From Liopterus haemorrhoidalis (Eukaryota; Arthropoda; Insecta; Coleoptera; Dytiscidae), in contig OZ020611.1 of the NCBI GenBank assembly GCA_963971575.1, positions 149,074,419-149,138,418 of the forward strand: a stretch of 64,000 nucleotides of DNA, given 5' to 3'. This document shows positions 47,884-58,974 of the stretch, one piece after another (within the stretch, counting starts at the first letter, position 1; every line of letters starts with the position of its first letter). Made by a program: the position numbers and the translations under genes. The notes beneath the pieces were generated by a model. The model saw nothing but the letters and a program-made list of their open reading frames with translations. It had not been told where the DNA came from and did not search any database.

Positions 47884-48893
47884 CGTAGTAATAATTTTTA
47901 ATTACTCTTAATTGAACATAACTTATTATTAAAAAGTTATTAATATTTATCACTTGCATGAATTTTCTTTTGTCTTGAGTCGGGTGTCGGGAGTCGAGGA
48001 GTCAAAGCTTTTTGGAGGAGTCGAAGTCGCGAAAGAGTCGGAAAAAGTTATCGATTCCCGACTCTTGGATTAAATTTTTATCAAGTATGGGAACAAACTA
48101 AAAACAAAAGCAAAATGCCATACTACCAGTCTTTTTTAAAGCACGGAAACAGGAACAACATTTTGTTTTCTGTTCTTGAATGAAAATGAAATTAATAATA
48201 TTCAGTACTGGTTTTACCCGGTTTCTTTCATGCTTTCCAGTTCAAAATTTAATTAATACTACTAGTATGAACAGATCAATACGATGAGGCAGTAATGATT
48301 TTTGTTGTTTTTAGTCATATCCATTTTATCTTTTTTCTGTATGCTCTATTTATTATGTTTAAGCGGAACTAAACTGGATTTTTATTTTCTAAAGTTGTAA
48401 CGAGCTTCGTGATTATTTCATGTCTCATGTTGGCATGCAAAATTTGAATGTCAAAGGAAAAAGTGACATATTATGAAAAATAAAGTATATAAAATAGATA
48501 TCAAAATCTACTTTTACCGATTGAATGGGGCTTTTTATAATTTTGTTTAACAAAAGCCTACTTCGATCGTTAAATAGTGAACTCGTGATAACTTACAAAA
48601 ATATATATATAATTGGAATAGACTTTACGATTTACGACTGAGAGAAGTTGGAGTCGGAGTCGGTAATTTTTCTGCCGAATCCTCATCCCTGCAAAATTCT
48701 TTGTTATTTTTAATTAGTTGCCTTATTGTCATTTTCCGAGGCTGCGTTTTTTCTACTGCGTGTATATTCGGTACTTTTGAATCTTTACCAAATATCCGGG
48801 ACAAAACGACAAACTAGCCGGGATGCCGGGACCATACCTTCAAACCGGGACAGTCACAGTCAAACCGAGATGTATGGTAAGCCTACTTATATG

Positions 48894-49860
48894 TACAATA
48901 TAATTTAAATAAAATTTTATGTAAGTTATTAATCGTTCTTCAATGCTTTTTTCAGACTTTTTGGCATGCTTGATTTTCTGACATCACCGTATTCTTGCAG
49001 CAAATAAAAATGAGTTCAACTGTTGCTGCCGCTTACATCTAACTACATTACATATACCACGGGTATTTATTTTTAAAATAGATGTCCATTCTTTAACTTT
49101 ATTTGATCCATGCGTTGTTTTTTTAGTATTATGTATTATTAACAAAACTTATTTTTCTCTAAAAATTCAAATTTAGTTCTTGGATAGAGTCATTGGTAAT
49201 AAGTACATTAACAAACGAACTAACATACGAAACGTACGTTTAGTAACGAACTGACATAGCGAAAGAACACTAACTTTCTAAAATTGATGTTAAGCGTACA
49301 TTTTCACACATGTAAGGGTTAAAAAGGTATTTTGTATAAGATATAATTTTTATCAAAAACAATAAACGTTTTAAAATCTTTTTCGTCCGTTAATACAAGT
49401 ATTAAGAGCCTCTATTTAATATTCTATATCAAGGATCCCATCGATATAATAAGGAAAACGATCGAATGGAATCCTCAGGGTAAGAAAAAGCGAAGGTGAA
49501 CGAATCTGAAAAAAGCCGAAGGCAAACTAAAAACAATGGCAAAAAATGGAGTCAGATGGAAAAGCTTTGTGGAAGCCCTATGCTCACAGGACTTCTAGAA
49601 ACATTATATATATGGCGTCAACAACTTTTTTTATGTCGCGGACAATACAAATTTTTGGCGGGCTATACTTCATTTTCCAACTTCTATTTATGCCTTTCCT
49701 AGGTACTGTTGAAGTGTTACTGTTGAATGATGTTTTGATACTTCGGTCAACTTCGGTAAGTTAAGTTACATGTCGGAATCTTGATGCTACTCTTTTTAGT
49801 GAAATATATTAATTTATAATAAAAAAAGGAGCAAGAACGCCAAAAGCTAATAGACAGATC
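48894..49860. other. Unassigned stretch with a hAT-like scrap
   Basis: 49609-49650 (ggcgtcaacaacttttttta then tgtcgcgg) resembles the left end of the hAT family at 30596/33005 without a partner. No gene recognised. Confidence 0.4.
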
Positions 49861-49863
49861 TAA

Positions 49864-50072
49864 TCTGTCTCATTTTGTAATACGAAACTAGATCTGGTTA
49901 CTTTGGTGACTGTTGTGGTGTAAATAGGTGTAAATAGGTAGTGTAACTTTAATGACATGTCAAATATTTTGAAAGGTGCCACTTCAGAATTACCACTCTA
50001 AGATGATATTTTAAATATACAATATAAAAAATGAAATTTCCCTCTTAGTTTCGTATTACAAAATGAGACAGA
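49864..50072. mobile_element. MITE with perfect 27-bp inverted ends
   Basis: tctgtctcattttgtaatac (then gaaacta) at 49864-49890 is exactly inverted at 50046-50072. TAA flanks both sides, which suits a PIF/Harbinger-type insertion (TWA duplications). 209 bp, non-coding. Confidence 0.9.
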
Positions 50073-50095
50073 TAATAAAATTATCACTTTTTTTT

Positions 50096-50190
50096 AACCA
50101 CAGAACAGGACTAAATTTCCCAATTACACTGTGGCTCACAAACATCCATGCCCTGACCGGGATTCGAACCCGGGACCTTTGGCTCGTAGA
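50096..50190 (-). repeat. tRNA-derived SINE, 3' part
   Basis: On minus, ggtcccgggttcgaatcccg is a strong B box in a perfect arm-like palindrome, followed by gtcagggcatggatgtttg, a body typical of insect SINEs. The A-box side is truncated at the A-rich run at 50200. Confidence 0.75.
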
Positions 50191-50204
50191 AATCGTAGAA
50201 ATAA

Positions 50205-52000
50205 AAAAAAAAATAATAAAGCATTGAAAAAATAATAATAAAGAAAAAAAGTCACATTTTTCTAACTTACTTTCATCAAAACCAAATATTTTTTAAAATA
50301 ATTATTTTTCTGATAATAATAATTTTAATCAAAAATGTCGAATATCACGGAAGCATAACGTTTTTCTGTGTTTTGTTTCGCAAAAAAAGATCCGTGTATT
50401 TCACAACTAAATTAATAATTGTGAAGTGATTTTTTAATGAAAAACAGCACACTACTGTCCAATACATAAATTAATATATTAATTACAATGCTCAAATATA
50501 TAGGTAAAATTAAATAATTTGAGTAAAGACTCAACATACCTAATAACTATTATTATTATGCGTTATATGTCAATATAAACTCGGTAAGCTTCGGAATATT
50601 TCGTTACATTTCGGAACCTCGCTTCAATTGTTTTAGATTTCAGACAACTTCCACGCACCCACGCACGCATGGACACACGTTGGCGTATTATATTATAGAT
50701 TATTATGTATTTATTTATATCTGGCTAATAGCCAAGGCTGCTAAAGCCAACAAATAAAAGGAAAGAAAAAAATATTTCAAAACATTTTCAATTAATTGTT
50801 ACGGCAGTTATGTACGTGATATAACTTGTTGTTGTCAACTTTGTATTTATCTACATGTGCTTGTAACCTGCGCAAATAGAGAAAATAATGGAGTGATGTG
50901 ACTGGCTGAAATGGAAAGAGTTGATTTTGCACCAGACTCGCTTGTGGATAAAGTTGGTTCTGTTTTGTCTGGCACAATTTGATGCGACATTATAAAGGGA
51001 TATTGTTCATTTTGTTCATATTTTTTCTGTGTTCTGAATAGCTTTTAAGGTAAGAAATGATAATCACGTGATACCTCGTATATTAACGAGTGCTGGCAAC
51101 TCACCAAAAAAATGTATTATTTTCATTCTTAAAATTAAAGCTTATCAGTAAAATGTGGACACAGTGTTGTGTATCGTTCACTGTTTACAAAACTAAATGC
51201 AACTAACATTAATTTTATGAAGCAAAAAACTACTTATTTTATACCCTTTTAAGTTCTTTCTCACCTTCCGAAATATTAATAAAAATAAATCTTACTGGGT
51301 GTCATTTGTGAGAACTGTGAGAATTCGGCATTTGTATTTGTACATAACTAACAATGGTAAATGATGAGCTGTTTTATACCTGAACACTATGATTAGCCGC
51401 CAAGTGTGGAATATTGGAGTTTGAGATGGTGCGCCAAAGCCGGAGGCCGGACATGGGTGGCCTCCATTGCTATTCTTCTACAGCGTGACCCTATAATGTT
51501 AGTTATTTTAAAATATATTAACTGGACACCCGTGCAATGTTTCTGTCCTAAACTAAAATCATTAGTGAAAACATTTAAGTATTTAACAAAATTGCACTGC
51601 AGGTATGCCGACAGAATGGAACTGCTTATTTTCTAACATAAATTCTTCTGAAATCCATAACTAAATACATAACACCTCGATTACTTACGGTTGGGACTAT
51701 ATTGAGACATTCCTAGTTTTTCCAGTTTCACTTGAGATTGTGAAAAAGTACAATGACGTGAAGCCTTATAGAACTATTATAATAATAACTGTTCTTCATT
51801 TGCATAACCTCTTATACCTTACATTAGTGTTTCCCGAACTTTTTCAGACTAACACCCCCTTTTTAGAGACCCCTTTACTCCGCTATAAAGTCAGTAAATA
51901 AGGATGTATTGAAAATTAAATTTGAATATATATTTTTTTAATTTAATAATTAACTTTATCTCTTCTATATAAAAATAAAAGGAAAGGTCTCTCTGTCTGT
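50205..52000. other. AT-rich stretch, nothing recognised
   Basis: 51823-51895 (agtgtttcccgaacttttt, then cacccccttttt) looks like a single hAT MITE terminus. No gene recognised. Confidence 0.4.
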
Positions 52001-52985
52001 CTGTTCCTATGTACGCTTTTCACTCGATATCTGTTGATCCGATTCTAATGTTTTCTTCTATATGTTGCTACATAATCTGGTCAGGTTTTCGGCTGTATTT
52101 TATTAAAATCAATAGTTCCAAAGTTATAATAAAATTTGTGCTCGCTGGAAAAACAAAATTCATGTATTACGTTCATATTTAACGCATTTTATTGACATTA
52201 TAAGCGACAAAATATGTTTCGTCGGCAACAAAGTTTGTACACAATTTTACACTAATCAGAATTGAATTTTTAAATCTGTTCAGTAGTTCCATAGATATAA
52301 CGAAATTTGTGCGCGCAGAGCCAGCAGGATTGGCACAATTTTTATCAAGTATTATACAATACTAGCAGATTACAGGGCGTTGCTCGGGGAGTTGAAGATA
52401 AAATTTGGTAACCACAACAGTAATTTATTTCTAATTACTTCGTTGTAACCAGTATTGGTTACAACGAATTGGTTACAATAACTAATTACTCGATTCAGGT
52501 AAGATAAAGTAGAAATCTGGGTTCGTTATAACCTTCATAATATAATTTTAAAACTACACTTCAAACGTGAAATAGAGTCGAAATAGTAGAAATATTTTTT
52601 GTTTTGGAGACAGTCGCGGTCTGAAAATCGGTATTTGGTTTTATTTTATAGATGAATGTGAATATCAATATCTTCGTATGTATTTTTGAGATTATGATGT
52701 TTTACACACAAAAAGGACTGATATAAGATGTACTGAACAACAGCGGCGTATTCAGCGAGGGCACTGGGGGCACATGCCGTCCCTACAATGAAATGAAAAT
52801 TTAATAAATTTAACATAATCGTACAGCAAAATAACTTTTGCATTTTACAATATATAAGCTATATTCTATTATGATTAGTGTTGAAATTAAGAGAAAATGC
52901 ATATTTCCATGTTATTTTTAGGGTTTCGTACCAGATCGGCCAAGCGGCTGATTTAGAGAACTGAACATAAGTACGAGAAATATTC

Positions 52986-53131
52986 AGATCAATTCTGTAA
53001 AAAGTTACTGTGTAATAACGTTACTACAACATAAAATATTATAAAAAATACAATGACTTTCATTCATGATAGTAACTGACCTTGCTCATAGTGACGAATT
53101 TAGTAACAGAGTTACAGAATTGGTCTGATAT
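52986..53131. mobile_element. Short MITE, copy 1
   Basis: Ends tcagatcaattctgtaa and the inverse of tcagaccaattctgtaa. A close copy is at 58054-58214. Confidence 0.8.
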
Positions 53132-53244
53132 AAACAAATAAGTAGATATTTATCATAGAAAAAAAAGTTTGTAAATTTTTAGGGATATTAAATGAAAGTT
53201 ATTTGATACATGGATTAACAATAACTTTTTTTTTTATCAATAAA

Positions 53245-53414
53245 CAGAGCCGCAGTAAGGAAAACTTGCGCTAAGGGCAAAACTGTGTTTTGGCGCCCTT
53301 AGCAAAAAATAGGTCCTCACCTCCCAAAGCCCAATTGATGAGCAAAAAAAATACTAAATTTTAAATGTGCGCTAGGGGCCGTCGCCCCCTCCGCCCCCCC
53401 TTACTGCGGCTCTG
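53245..53414. mobile_element. hAT MITE, 170 bp, perfect 8-bp duplication
   Basis: Ends cagagccgcagtaagg and its exact inverse. TCAATAAA at 53237-53244 and 53415-53422. It contains one ggtcctcacctcccaaagcc unit like the tandem array at 31971. Confidence 0.93.
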
Positions 53415-54341
53415 TCAATAAATAATGGAATTATTATTTGATATAAACATCAATATCCAACACCAGAGGTTTCAAACTGATTTGGGTCGCAGTCAGTTTT
53501 TCATTTAAAATGATAAGCAGTGACGGAAAGCAGTGACGGAACTTTAAATATCCCGAAGGGGCCGTTGAATTTTTTTTATAAACAGATAAAGGGAAAGAGA
53601 GTATATTTTACATTTTTAAATATATTTTTAACCTAAATAAGCTCAAGTATTTTTCATTAACGCTTCAGGGACCACAAAAAATTAGGTTGCGGGCTGTGTG
53701 CGGCCCGCATGCCACAAATCTGAAAAAATTGATTAGGCCAAGACGAAATCCTGTCTGCGCTACTGGTAGTTCCATAGATATATCAATATTTGTGCGCGCA
53801 AGAAAGACGAAATTCATATTATAGGTTCATATTAATTGCACTTTCTTGAAATTATCAGTGGCAACATAGGTTTCATCAGCTGCAAAGTTGGTATACAATT
53901 TATACACTAATGGGAATTTATCTTTTTTTAAATCTCTTCAGTAGTTACAAAGATATAAAGATATTGATGCGCGCAGGGAAATCAAAATTCATATTTTCGG
54001 TTTATATTTAACGCATTACTTGAGAACTGTTGATCCGAATTTCACGCGTTTTTTTTTTTGCTTTTTCTATCTGTAGCCACATTAGCTAGTCAGGTTTTAG
54101 TCTCTGTTTTATTAAAATCGGTTCAGTCGTTCCAAAGTTATAATGAAATCTGGGCACGCATATAAAACGAAATCCATGTTTTCCGTTCATATTGAACGCA
54201 TTTTTTTGAAATTATCAGCGTCAACATGGGTTTCGGCAGCGGCCAGGTTGGTACATGATTTATACACTTCAGTATTGAAAGAATTTTTAAAATCGGTGCA
54301 GTAATTACGATAATTTTTTAGTTGTAATTAAAAATTTGTTA

Positions 54342-55036
54342 TAGTCGGATTGCTGATAGGTGACTGTCACATGTATGTATCAAGTAGTGCATTCATATAA
54401 TAATCTAGTTACCATTTTTCAGCGATTTTAAAAATGTTTTTTGTTATTTGTTTTAGCTGTCAGTGTTTGGCAATAAATATTAATTAAAATATGGCTTCAA
54501 ATTAGTTGTGAAACTTGGGCAAAATCTGTTAAAAAAATCGAAAATTAATATATAATAAATGAATGGTGGGAAAGGGAAAGGATGATATTAATCCAATAAT
54601 AATAAATACAAGAAATGAATGCGATAGTTCAGATGACGACGATATCATGCATTACAGTTACTTATTTAAAAAAAAATAAAAATAAACATTTAAATACAAT
54701 GTATATATTAATAAATATATTTTACTTAATATTTTATTACTTTGTACTTAGGGGAAACATAATTAAACAACAAATTATCCAAAATTTACGTATGAGTATA
54801 AATTTTTCCTTATTTATAATTATTACCTTAAAATTAATAATTTTGTTTGTTTGAGTACTGCTGTGAATTTATTTTCGTGCTCTAATTAGTAAAGATATCT
54901 ACGAATCATGCCGTTTCTTTCTAATGCTTTGTTTTTTATTAAAATAATTTGGAAGGTTAGTTGTCAACTTGCGTCACTATAATATTGTACATCGATACTT
55001 GTAGCAACGAACACTCACCTATCAGCAATCCGATTA
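54342..55036. mobile_element. TA-flanked MITE, copy 2 (695 bp)
   Basis: Ends tagtcggattgctgatagg and the inverse of taatcggattgctgatagg, flanked by TA. The outer about 150 bp (left) and 260 bp (right) match 25737-26267; the middle is different and longer. Confidence 0.85.
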
Positions 55037-55039
55037 TAC

Positions 55040-55355
55040 TGGGAAATTTGTATTCTCATATAGATATATTTTTTTTGCACTTTCTTGAATTTTTAGTTAC
55101 GATAAACCCTGTTTTAAGTTCAAAAAAAAATTTAGGTCAACAATAACGAATTACGCCACGAAGTTGGAGCGAAACTGTCCCACAGCTAGTAAAATAAATA
55201 TAATTGTACAAAAGCATCTAAAAGTACTTGATTATTGAATAAAAGATAATTAATGTCAAGGATGGGCATAATACGATGAGTTTTTTTCCACATCCGGCTC
55301 AATATCCGGCACCCTTAAATATTAATTTACTGGTCAAGTCAGTATTTTTATTGAT
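55040..55355. other. AT-rich stretch, nothing recognised
   Basis: No gene or bounded element recognised. Confidence 0.4.
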
Positions 55356-55363
55356 AATATTAA

Positions 55364-55830
55364 CCCTTTACTGCATGAATTTTTATTTTTGGCTGAAATA
55401 ATTAATTGGCATTAGGAATTGTTACTTATTGATAGAAAAATTAATTAAAAAAATATATTTAAAACATAGAACATTATGATTCTACATTATGTTACAAAAG
55501 ATATTATATTCATTATTCCGTATTAAGCTCGTCAATTGCGAGGTGTTCTTCTTTAGGGATTAAAAGCAGTCGCTCTCGAATTCTTGAAAGAAAAGGTCGT
55601 ATCTTCTAGTTGTCCTTTCTCAATAAATTTATCGTTGAAGTGTAAATTCCGCTTGATATACTCAAATCTATTGCAGCCCATTACTTGAGATAATGCACGA
55701 TCCGTTGCTGTGCCACATTGTATGTGGCATATATGAACATTCATGAAGTAACGTTCTGATTCAGTTTTAAAACTAAAATAAAAAATAAAAATCGGAATGT
55801 GCCATATATGGCACACTATGCGGTAAATGG
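55364..55830 (-). mobile_element. Internally deleted piggyBac element (467 bp)
   Basis: Flanked on both sides by TTAA (55360-55363, 55831-55834), the obligatory piggyBac target. Ends ccctttactgcatga and the inverse of ccatttaccgcatag. It keeps a transposase fragment on the minus strand. Confidence 0.88.
55553..55770 (-). pseudogene. piggyBac transposase fragment
   Basis: The minus strand reads ATDRALSQVMGCNRFEYIKR and NLHFNDKFIEKG, then LEDTTFSFKNSR. The MS.NRFE.I.R.LHFNDN motif is diagnostic of the conserved N-terminal part of the piggyBac transposase (DDE_Tnp_1_7). The upstream frame enters the terminal repeat and the downstream catalytic Asp region is deleted, so no activity is possible. 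Confidence 0.85.
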
Positions 55831-55834
55831 TTAA

Positions 55835-56325
55835 TATATATTTCTTAGCAAATGACACTTTGCAAAATATTTTATATCTGATTCTAATATTTTATATCAA
55901 AATATTCTATATATAAATATTTATTACTTTGAAAACAAAAATTTTAATTACTGAGAAAATTTTTGATCATTCTAACACTGCGCTAACACCGATAACAGCT
56001 TTACGAGTAAGTACTAATTTTACAAATAATCTTATACTGAACTGATCAGTCACCCCAACAGTAATAGCAATAGTAGACGTAGAGCAGCAAGAGCACAACT
56101 TGTATATATAACCTACGAACGCGTACAATTGACTGAAGGATAAAATCCCCTTTTGTTATCTCCGTTCGCGGATAAAATTCCAGACAGCTTACAGCATTAT
56201 TTGCGTGCACATTTTTACTTTTGTGATTGCGACGACGATTCTGATTGAATATATGTTGATGGAATTAATATGGTTGTGATTAAATTATTTAAGTAATCTA
56301 ACATAATTCGTAGACCCTCAAAATT
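55835..56325. other. Unassigned stretch
   Basis: No gene or bounded element recognised. Confidence 0.4.
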
Positions 56326-57149
56326 TCGTAGCTTCTTAAGTACGGTGCCTAAAGTGCCTAATGGATAAGGTGGTCAATTGAGCTTATTTAGGGGAAAAAT
56401 ATATTTCAAAATGTAAATATACTCTCTTCCCCATTTCTGTTTACAAAAAAATGTCAAGAAACCCTTCGGGATATTTAAAGTTCCGTCTCTGCTTATCATT
56501 TTGTATGTAAAATAAACTGCGATCCAAATCAGTTCGACACCCCTGCTGTTGGATATTGATGTTTATATCAAATAATAATTCCATTATTTGTTGATAAAAA
56601 AATGTAATTGTTAATCCATGTATCAAAAACTTTCACTTGATTTTTTCTTCGATAAATACATATTTATTTATATTTTTCGCGCAATATATATTTGAAGTTT
56701 CAATATTTTTCTTTTTTATGTTCAGTTCTCTAAATCAGCCGCTTGGCCACAATTTGTACCGAACGAACTAGTGTGAAGGTTATACCGAAGTCAGATTTCC
56801 ACTTTATCTTATCTGAATTGAGTATTTAGTTTAAAACAGTTTTATCATTTGACTGGGCGAATGTTTTAGTCGATGTGTCAGGGGGAAAAAGGATCAACGC
56901 TCCCCTTCATATAATTCGTTGGAGCATATTTGGAAAGTGATGTATTTTCACTTGAACAATAACGGCCCCTATCAAAAGTAGGCAATCTTAAAAAAATGTT
57001 TATTTATACGGAAAAAAAAATAATAAATAAACAAAAAATGCCAATATTGTTTACAATGAAGTAATTTAAAAATTAACTACAATTGTGGTTAATAAATTTT
57101 ATCTTCAACTCTCCGTGCAGCGCCGTGTAATCTACTGGTCCTGGGAGGG

Positions 57150-58050
57150 GCTCAGGCCCGTCGTTCCCCCCCCCCTTGGCTGCGCCACTGGTAACTTCAT
57201 TCTATTATAATAAAGACTGAAAATGAATCTCCTTCCATAGTCATTAATGTCTAAATACTCGTAACCAGTATTGAGAAATGAGAAAGTGTAATGTATTATG
57301 GAATCGTCTTAATAAGACATTATGGGCCGCATACATTTAGTTTGTGTGTGTCCGGAGCTGGCATTAGCACAGGTGTCGACAAACATATTGTTTATGGGCT
57401 GTCCGCGACCATTCGTATGCAGATGCTAGTCCCTTTGTGAGGTGCGGGTGCTTGCTTTATATGACTTTATTAGTGACCGAGAGGTAGCCGTGCTCTCGCT
57501 CTCACACTATGTTTGGTCCATTCAAGCAGCCAACACACGTGAAGACGATCATTTGTTTGAAATCAAAGATTAGGCTTTATTTCAGATATGTGACGCAATA
57601 CACAGATTATCTTTGATATACAAAGTGTAAGATGGAAAAAAAATCATAAAAGTTTACCAAAATAATCGATAGGCGGAATTGAAATTAGCAAAAGTACAGG
57701 ATATCAAGGACAGCTTTGATTTTTGAAACGGTAATATATGTTGAGTTGGGAATCTTTAGATAGAGCTTTTGAAAAGAAATAACTCTTAAACTTTTACTTA
57801 AACATTTTTTATACCTTTTACGATTTACAAAAAAATGGGTACCATTATACTTTAGCATGCATTATTGCGCATGCGTGTAGTGTTGGCAATAGTAAAATAT
57901 AATATATCAATTTTAATAATTTAAAATTAACAACGAAGGTCCGAAATAATTTTTAAAAAAATTAAATTTTATATCAATTTATTAAATAAGTTTATACAAG
58001 AAATATAGAAATAAGTAATTTTCATTTAATTTCTACTGTGATTATAGTTT
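57150..58050. other. Unassigned stretch, partly GC-richer
   Basis: 57330-57560 is GC-richer. 57370-57460 (acaggtgtcgacaaacatat and a g-rich part) looks like a hAT-type terminus without partner. No gene. Confidence 0.4.
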
Positions 58051-58053
58051 CAA

Positions 58054-58214
58054 TCAGATCAATTCTGTAAAAATGTACTGTGTAGTAACGTTATTACAAG
58101 ATAAAGTATTATAAAAAGTATAATGACTTTCATTCATGATAGTATCTGACCTTGCTCATAGTGACATATTTAATTCCTATGATCATAGTAACTGAGTTAC
58201 AGAATTGGTCTGAT
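58054..58214. mobile_element. Short MITE, copy 2
   Basis: Same ends and interior as 52986-53131 with an extra segment near 58172-58190. Confidence 0.8.
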
Positions 58215-58473
58215 AATGTAAAAGTAGTTTAAATGTAATACAGGGTAACCCAGCCAAGTGGCTCAGCATTGCTATCTTTGTTAATAATATAGAGATTCGA
58301 TTAAATGGACAACGTTCGATTATTTTTTGTAGGAAATATTATGACAAACTCAAAAATATTTTTGGATGTTGACCAGATATTTTGAAAATAAACATTTTTT
58401 TAAATATTATAAACTTATAAAAATAGTACGATTAAAAACTAACATATAATAAAAACAAAAGTAAAATAGTTAG

Positions 58474-58800
58474 CTATGGGCACATCGTCAAATAAATCTT
58501 GATAACTATTTTCCAAAAAATTATATACTTTACAGTAGTTAAATTTCCTTCATGGAGATACGGCCCTATTACAGTATTTCCTAGAACTCCACACCAAACA
58601 TTTATAGAAAATCTTGTTTCGTTGTCGCACAGTGCGGAAAGCATGTGTATTTTCACGTGTCCACAAATGTTCATTATTTCTGTTAAAAACACCGGTATTT
58701 GTAAAATTAGCCTCGTCCGTCCACAATATTTTATAAGTTAACTTGCTATCGATTGTAGAAGTTTGTAAGAACCAGTTACATAATTGCGTTCCTTTAAATT
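58474..58800 (-). pseudogene. Transposase fragment, distant mariner relative
   Basis: The minus strand reads LTYKILWTDEANFTNTGVFN, RNNEHLWTRENTHA and, after a frame change, VWCGVLGNTVIGPYLHEGNL. This is the first catalytic block (WTDEA.F) and the following NVWCG..G..IGPYF region of DDE transposases of the group that includes the intact element at 39988. The second and third catalytic blocks are missing, replaced by the nested repeat. Confidence 0.8.
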
Positions 58801-58974
58801 CGTCAACAAAACTATTACAAAGGTAATAATTACCTGAAACTTTAACAAAATGACAGATTTAATCCAATTATTTCGCTCAGTATCATCTAGTGACAAAACG
58901 ATTAATAAGTAATATTATAAGTTTTAAACTATTGTTATCTCCATTATTAAAAAAAAATTCATTATAAAAAATTG

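Larger units (their letters stand above)
47318..48885. mobile_element. hAT element, non-autonomous, 1568 bp
   Basis: Ends tagacttaccatag and the inverse of taggcttaccatac. Flanks CTTATAAG and CTTATATG (47310-47317, 48886-48893) match at seven of eight bases. Subterminal ccgggac units occur on both sides. It contains a second MITE at 47470 and probably a third repeat at about 47980-48690, which has gagtcg-rich ends. Confidence 0.85.
52010..54310. repeat. Diverged monomer array, about 190 bp per unit, split by other repeats
   Basis: Units containing agttccaaagttataa, gaaatttgtgcgcgca, ttcatatttaacgcattt and caacataggtttcatcagc occur at about 52120-52330, 53760-53950, 53950-54120 and 54120-54310. 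The first is separated from the others by about 1.4 kb of unrelated repeat. Confidence 0.7.
52365..57145. repeat. Large inverted repeat (arms 52365-53660 and 56330-57145)
   Basis: Blocks of the left arm recur inverted in the right one: gagttgaagataaaattt, the gataaagt-gaaatct region, ggccaagcggctgatttaga, ttgatataaacatcaatatc and ggaactttaaatatcccgaa. The arms are interrupted by younger insertions (52986, 53245). They look like two copies of one degenerate repeat in opposite orientation; the core resembles the (GTCT)n repeats at 35984 and 58975. Confidence 0.8.

Noticed and set aside
50150..50175. Functional tRNA gene from the strong B box
   Set aside because: Only the T-arm side is present, followed by a SINE body; no acceptor stem or anticodon arm.
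52740..52800. A further hAT MITE end (cagcggcgtattcagc)
   Set aside because: No partner terminus or target duplication was found nearby, so no element was bounded.
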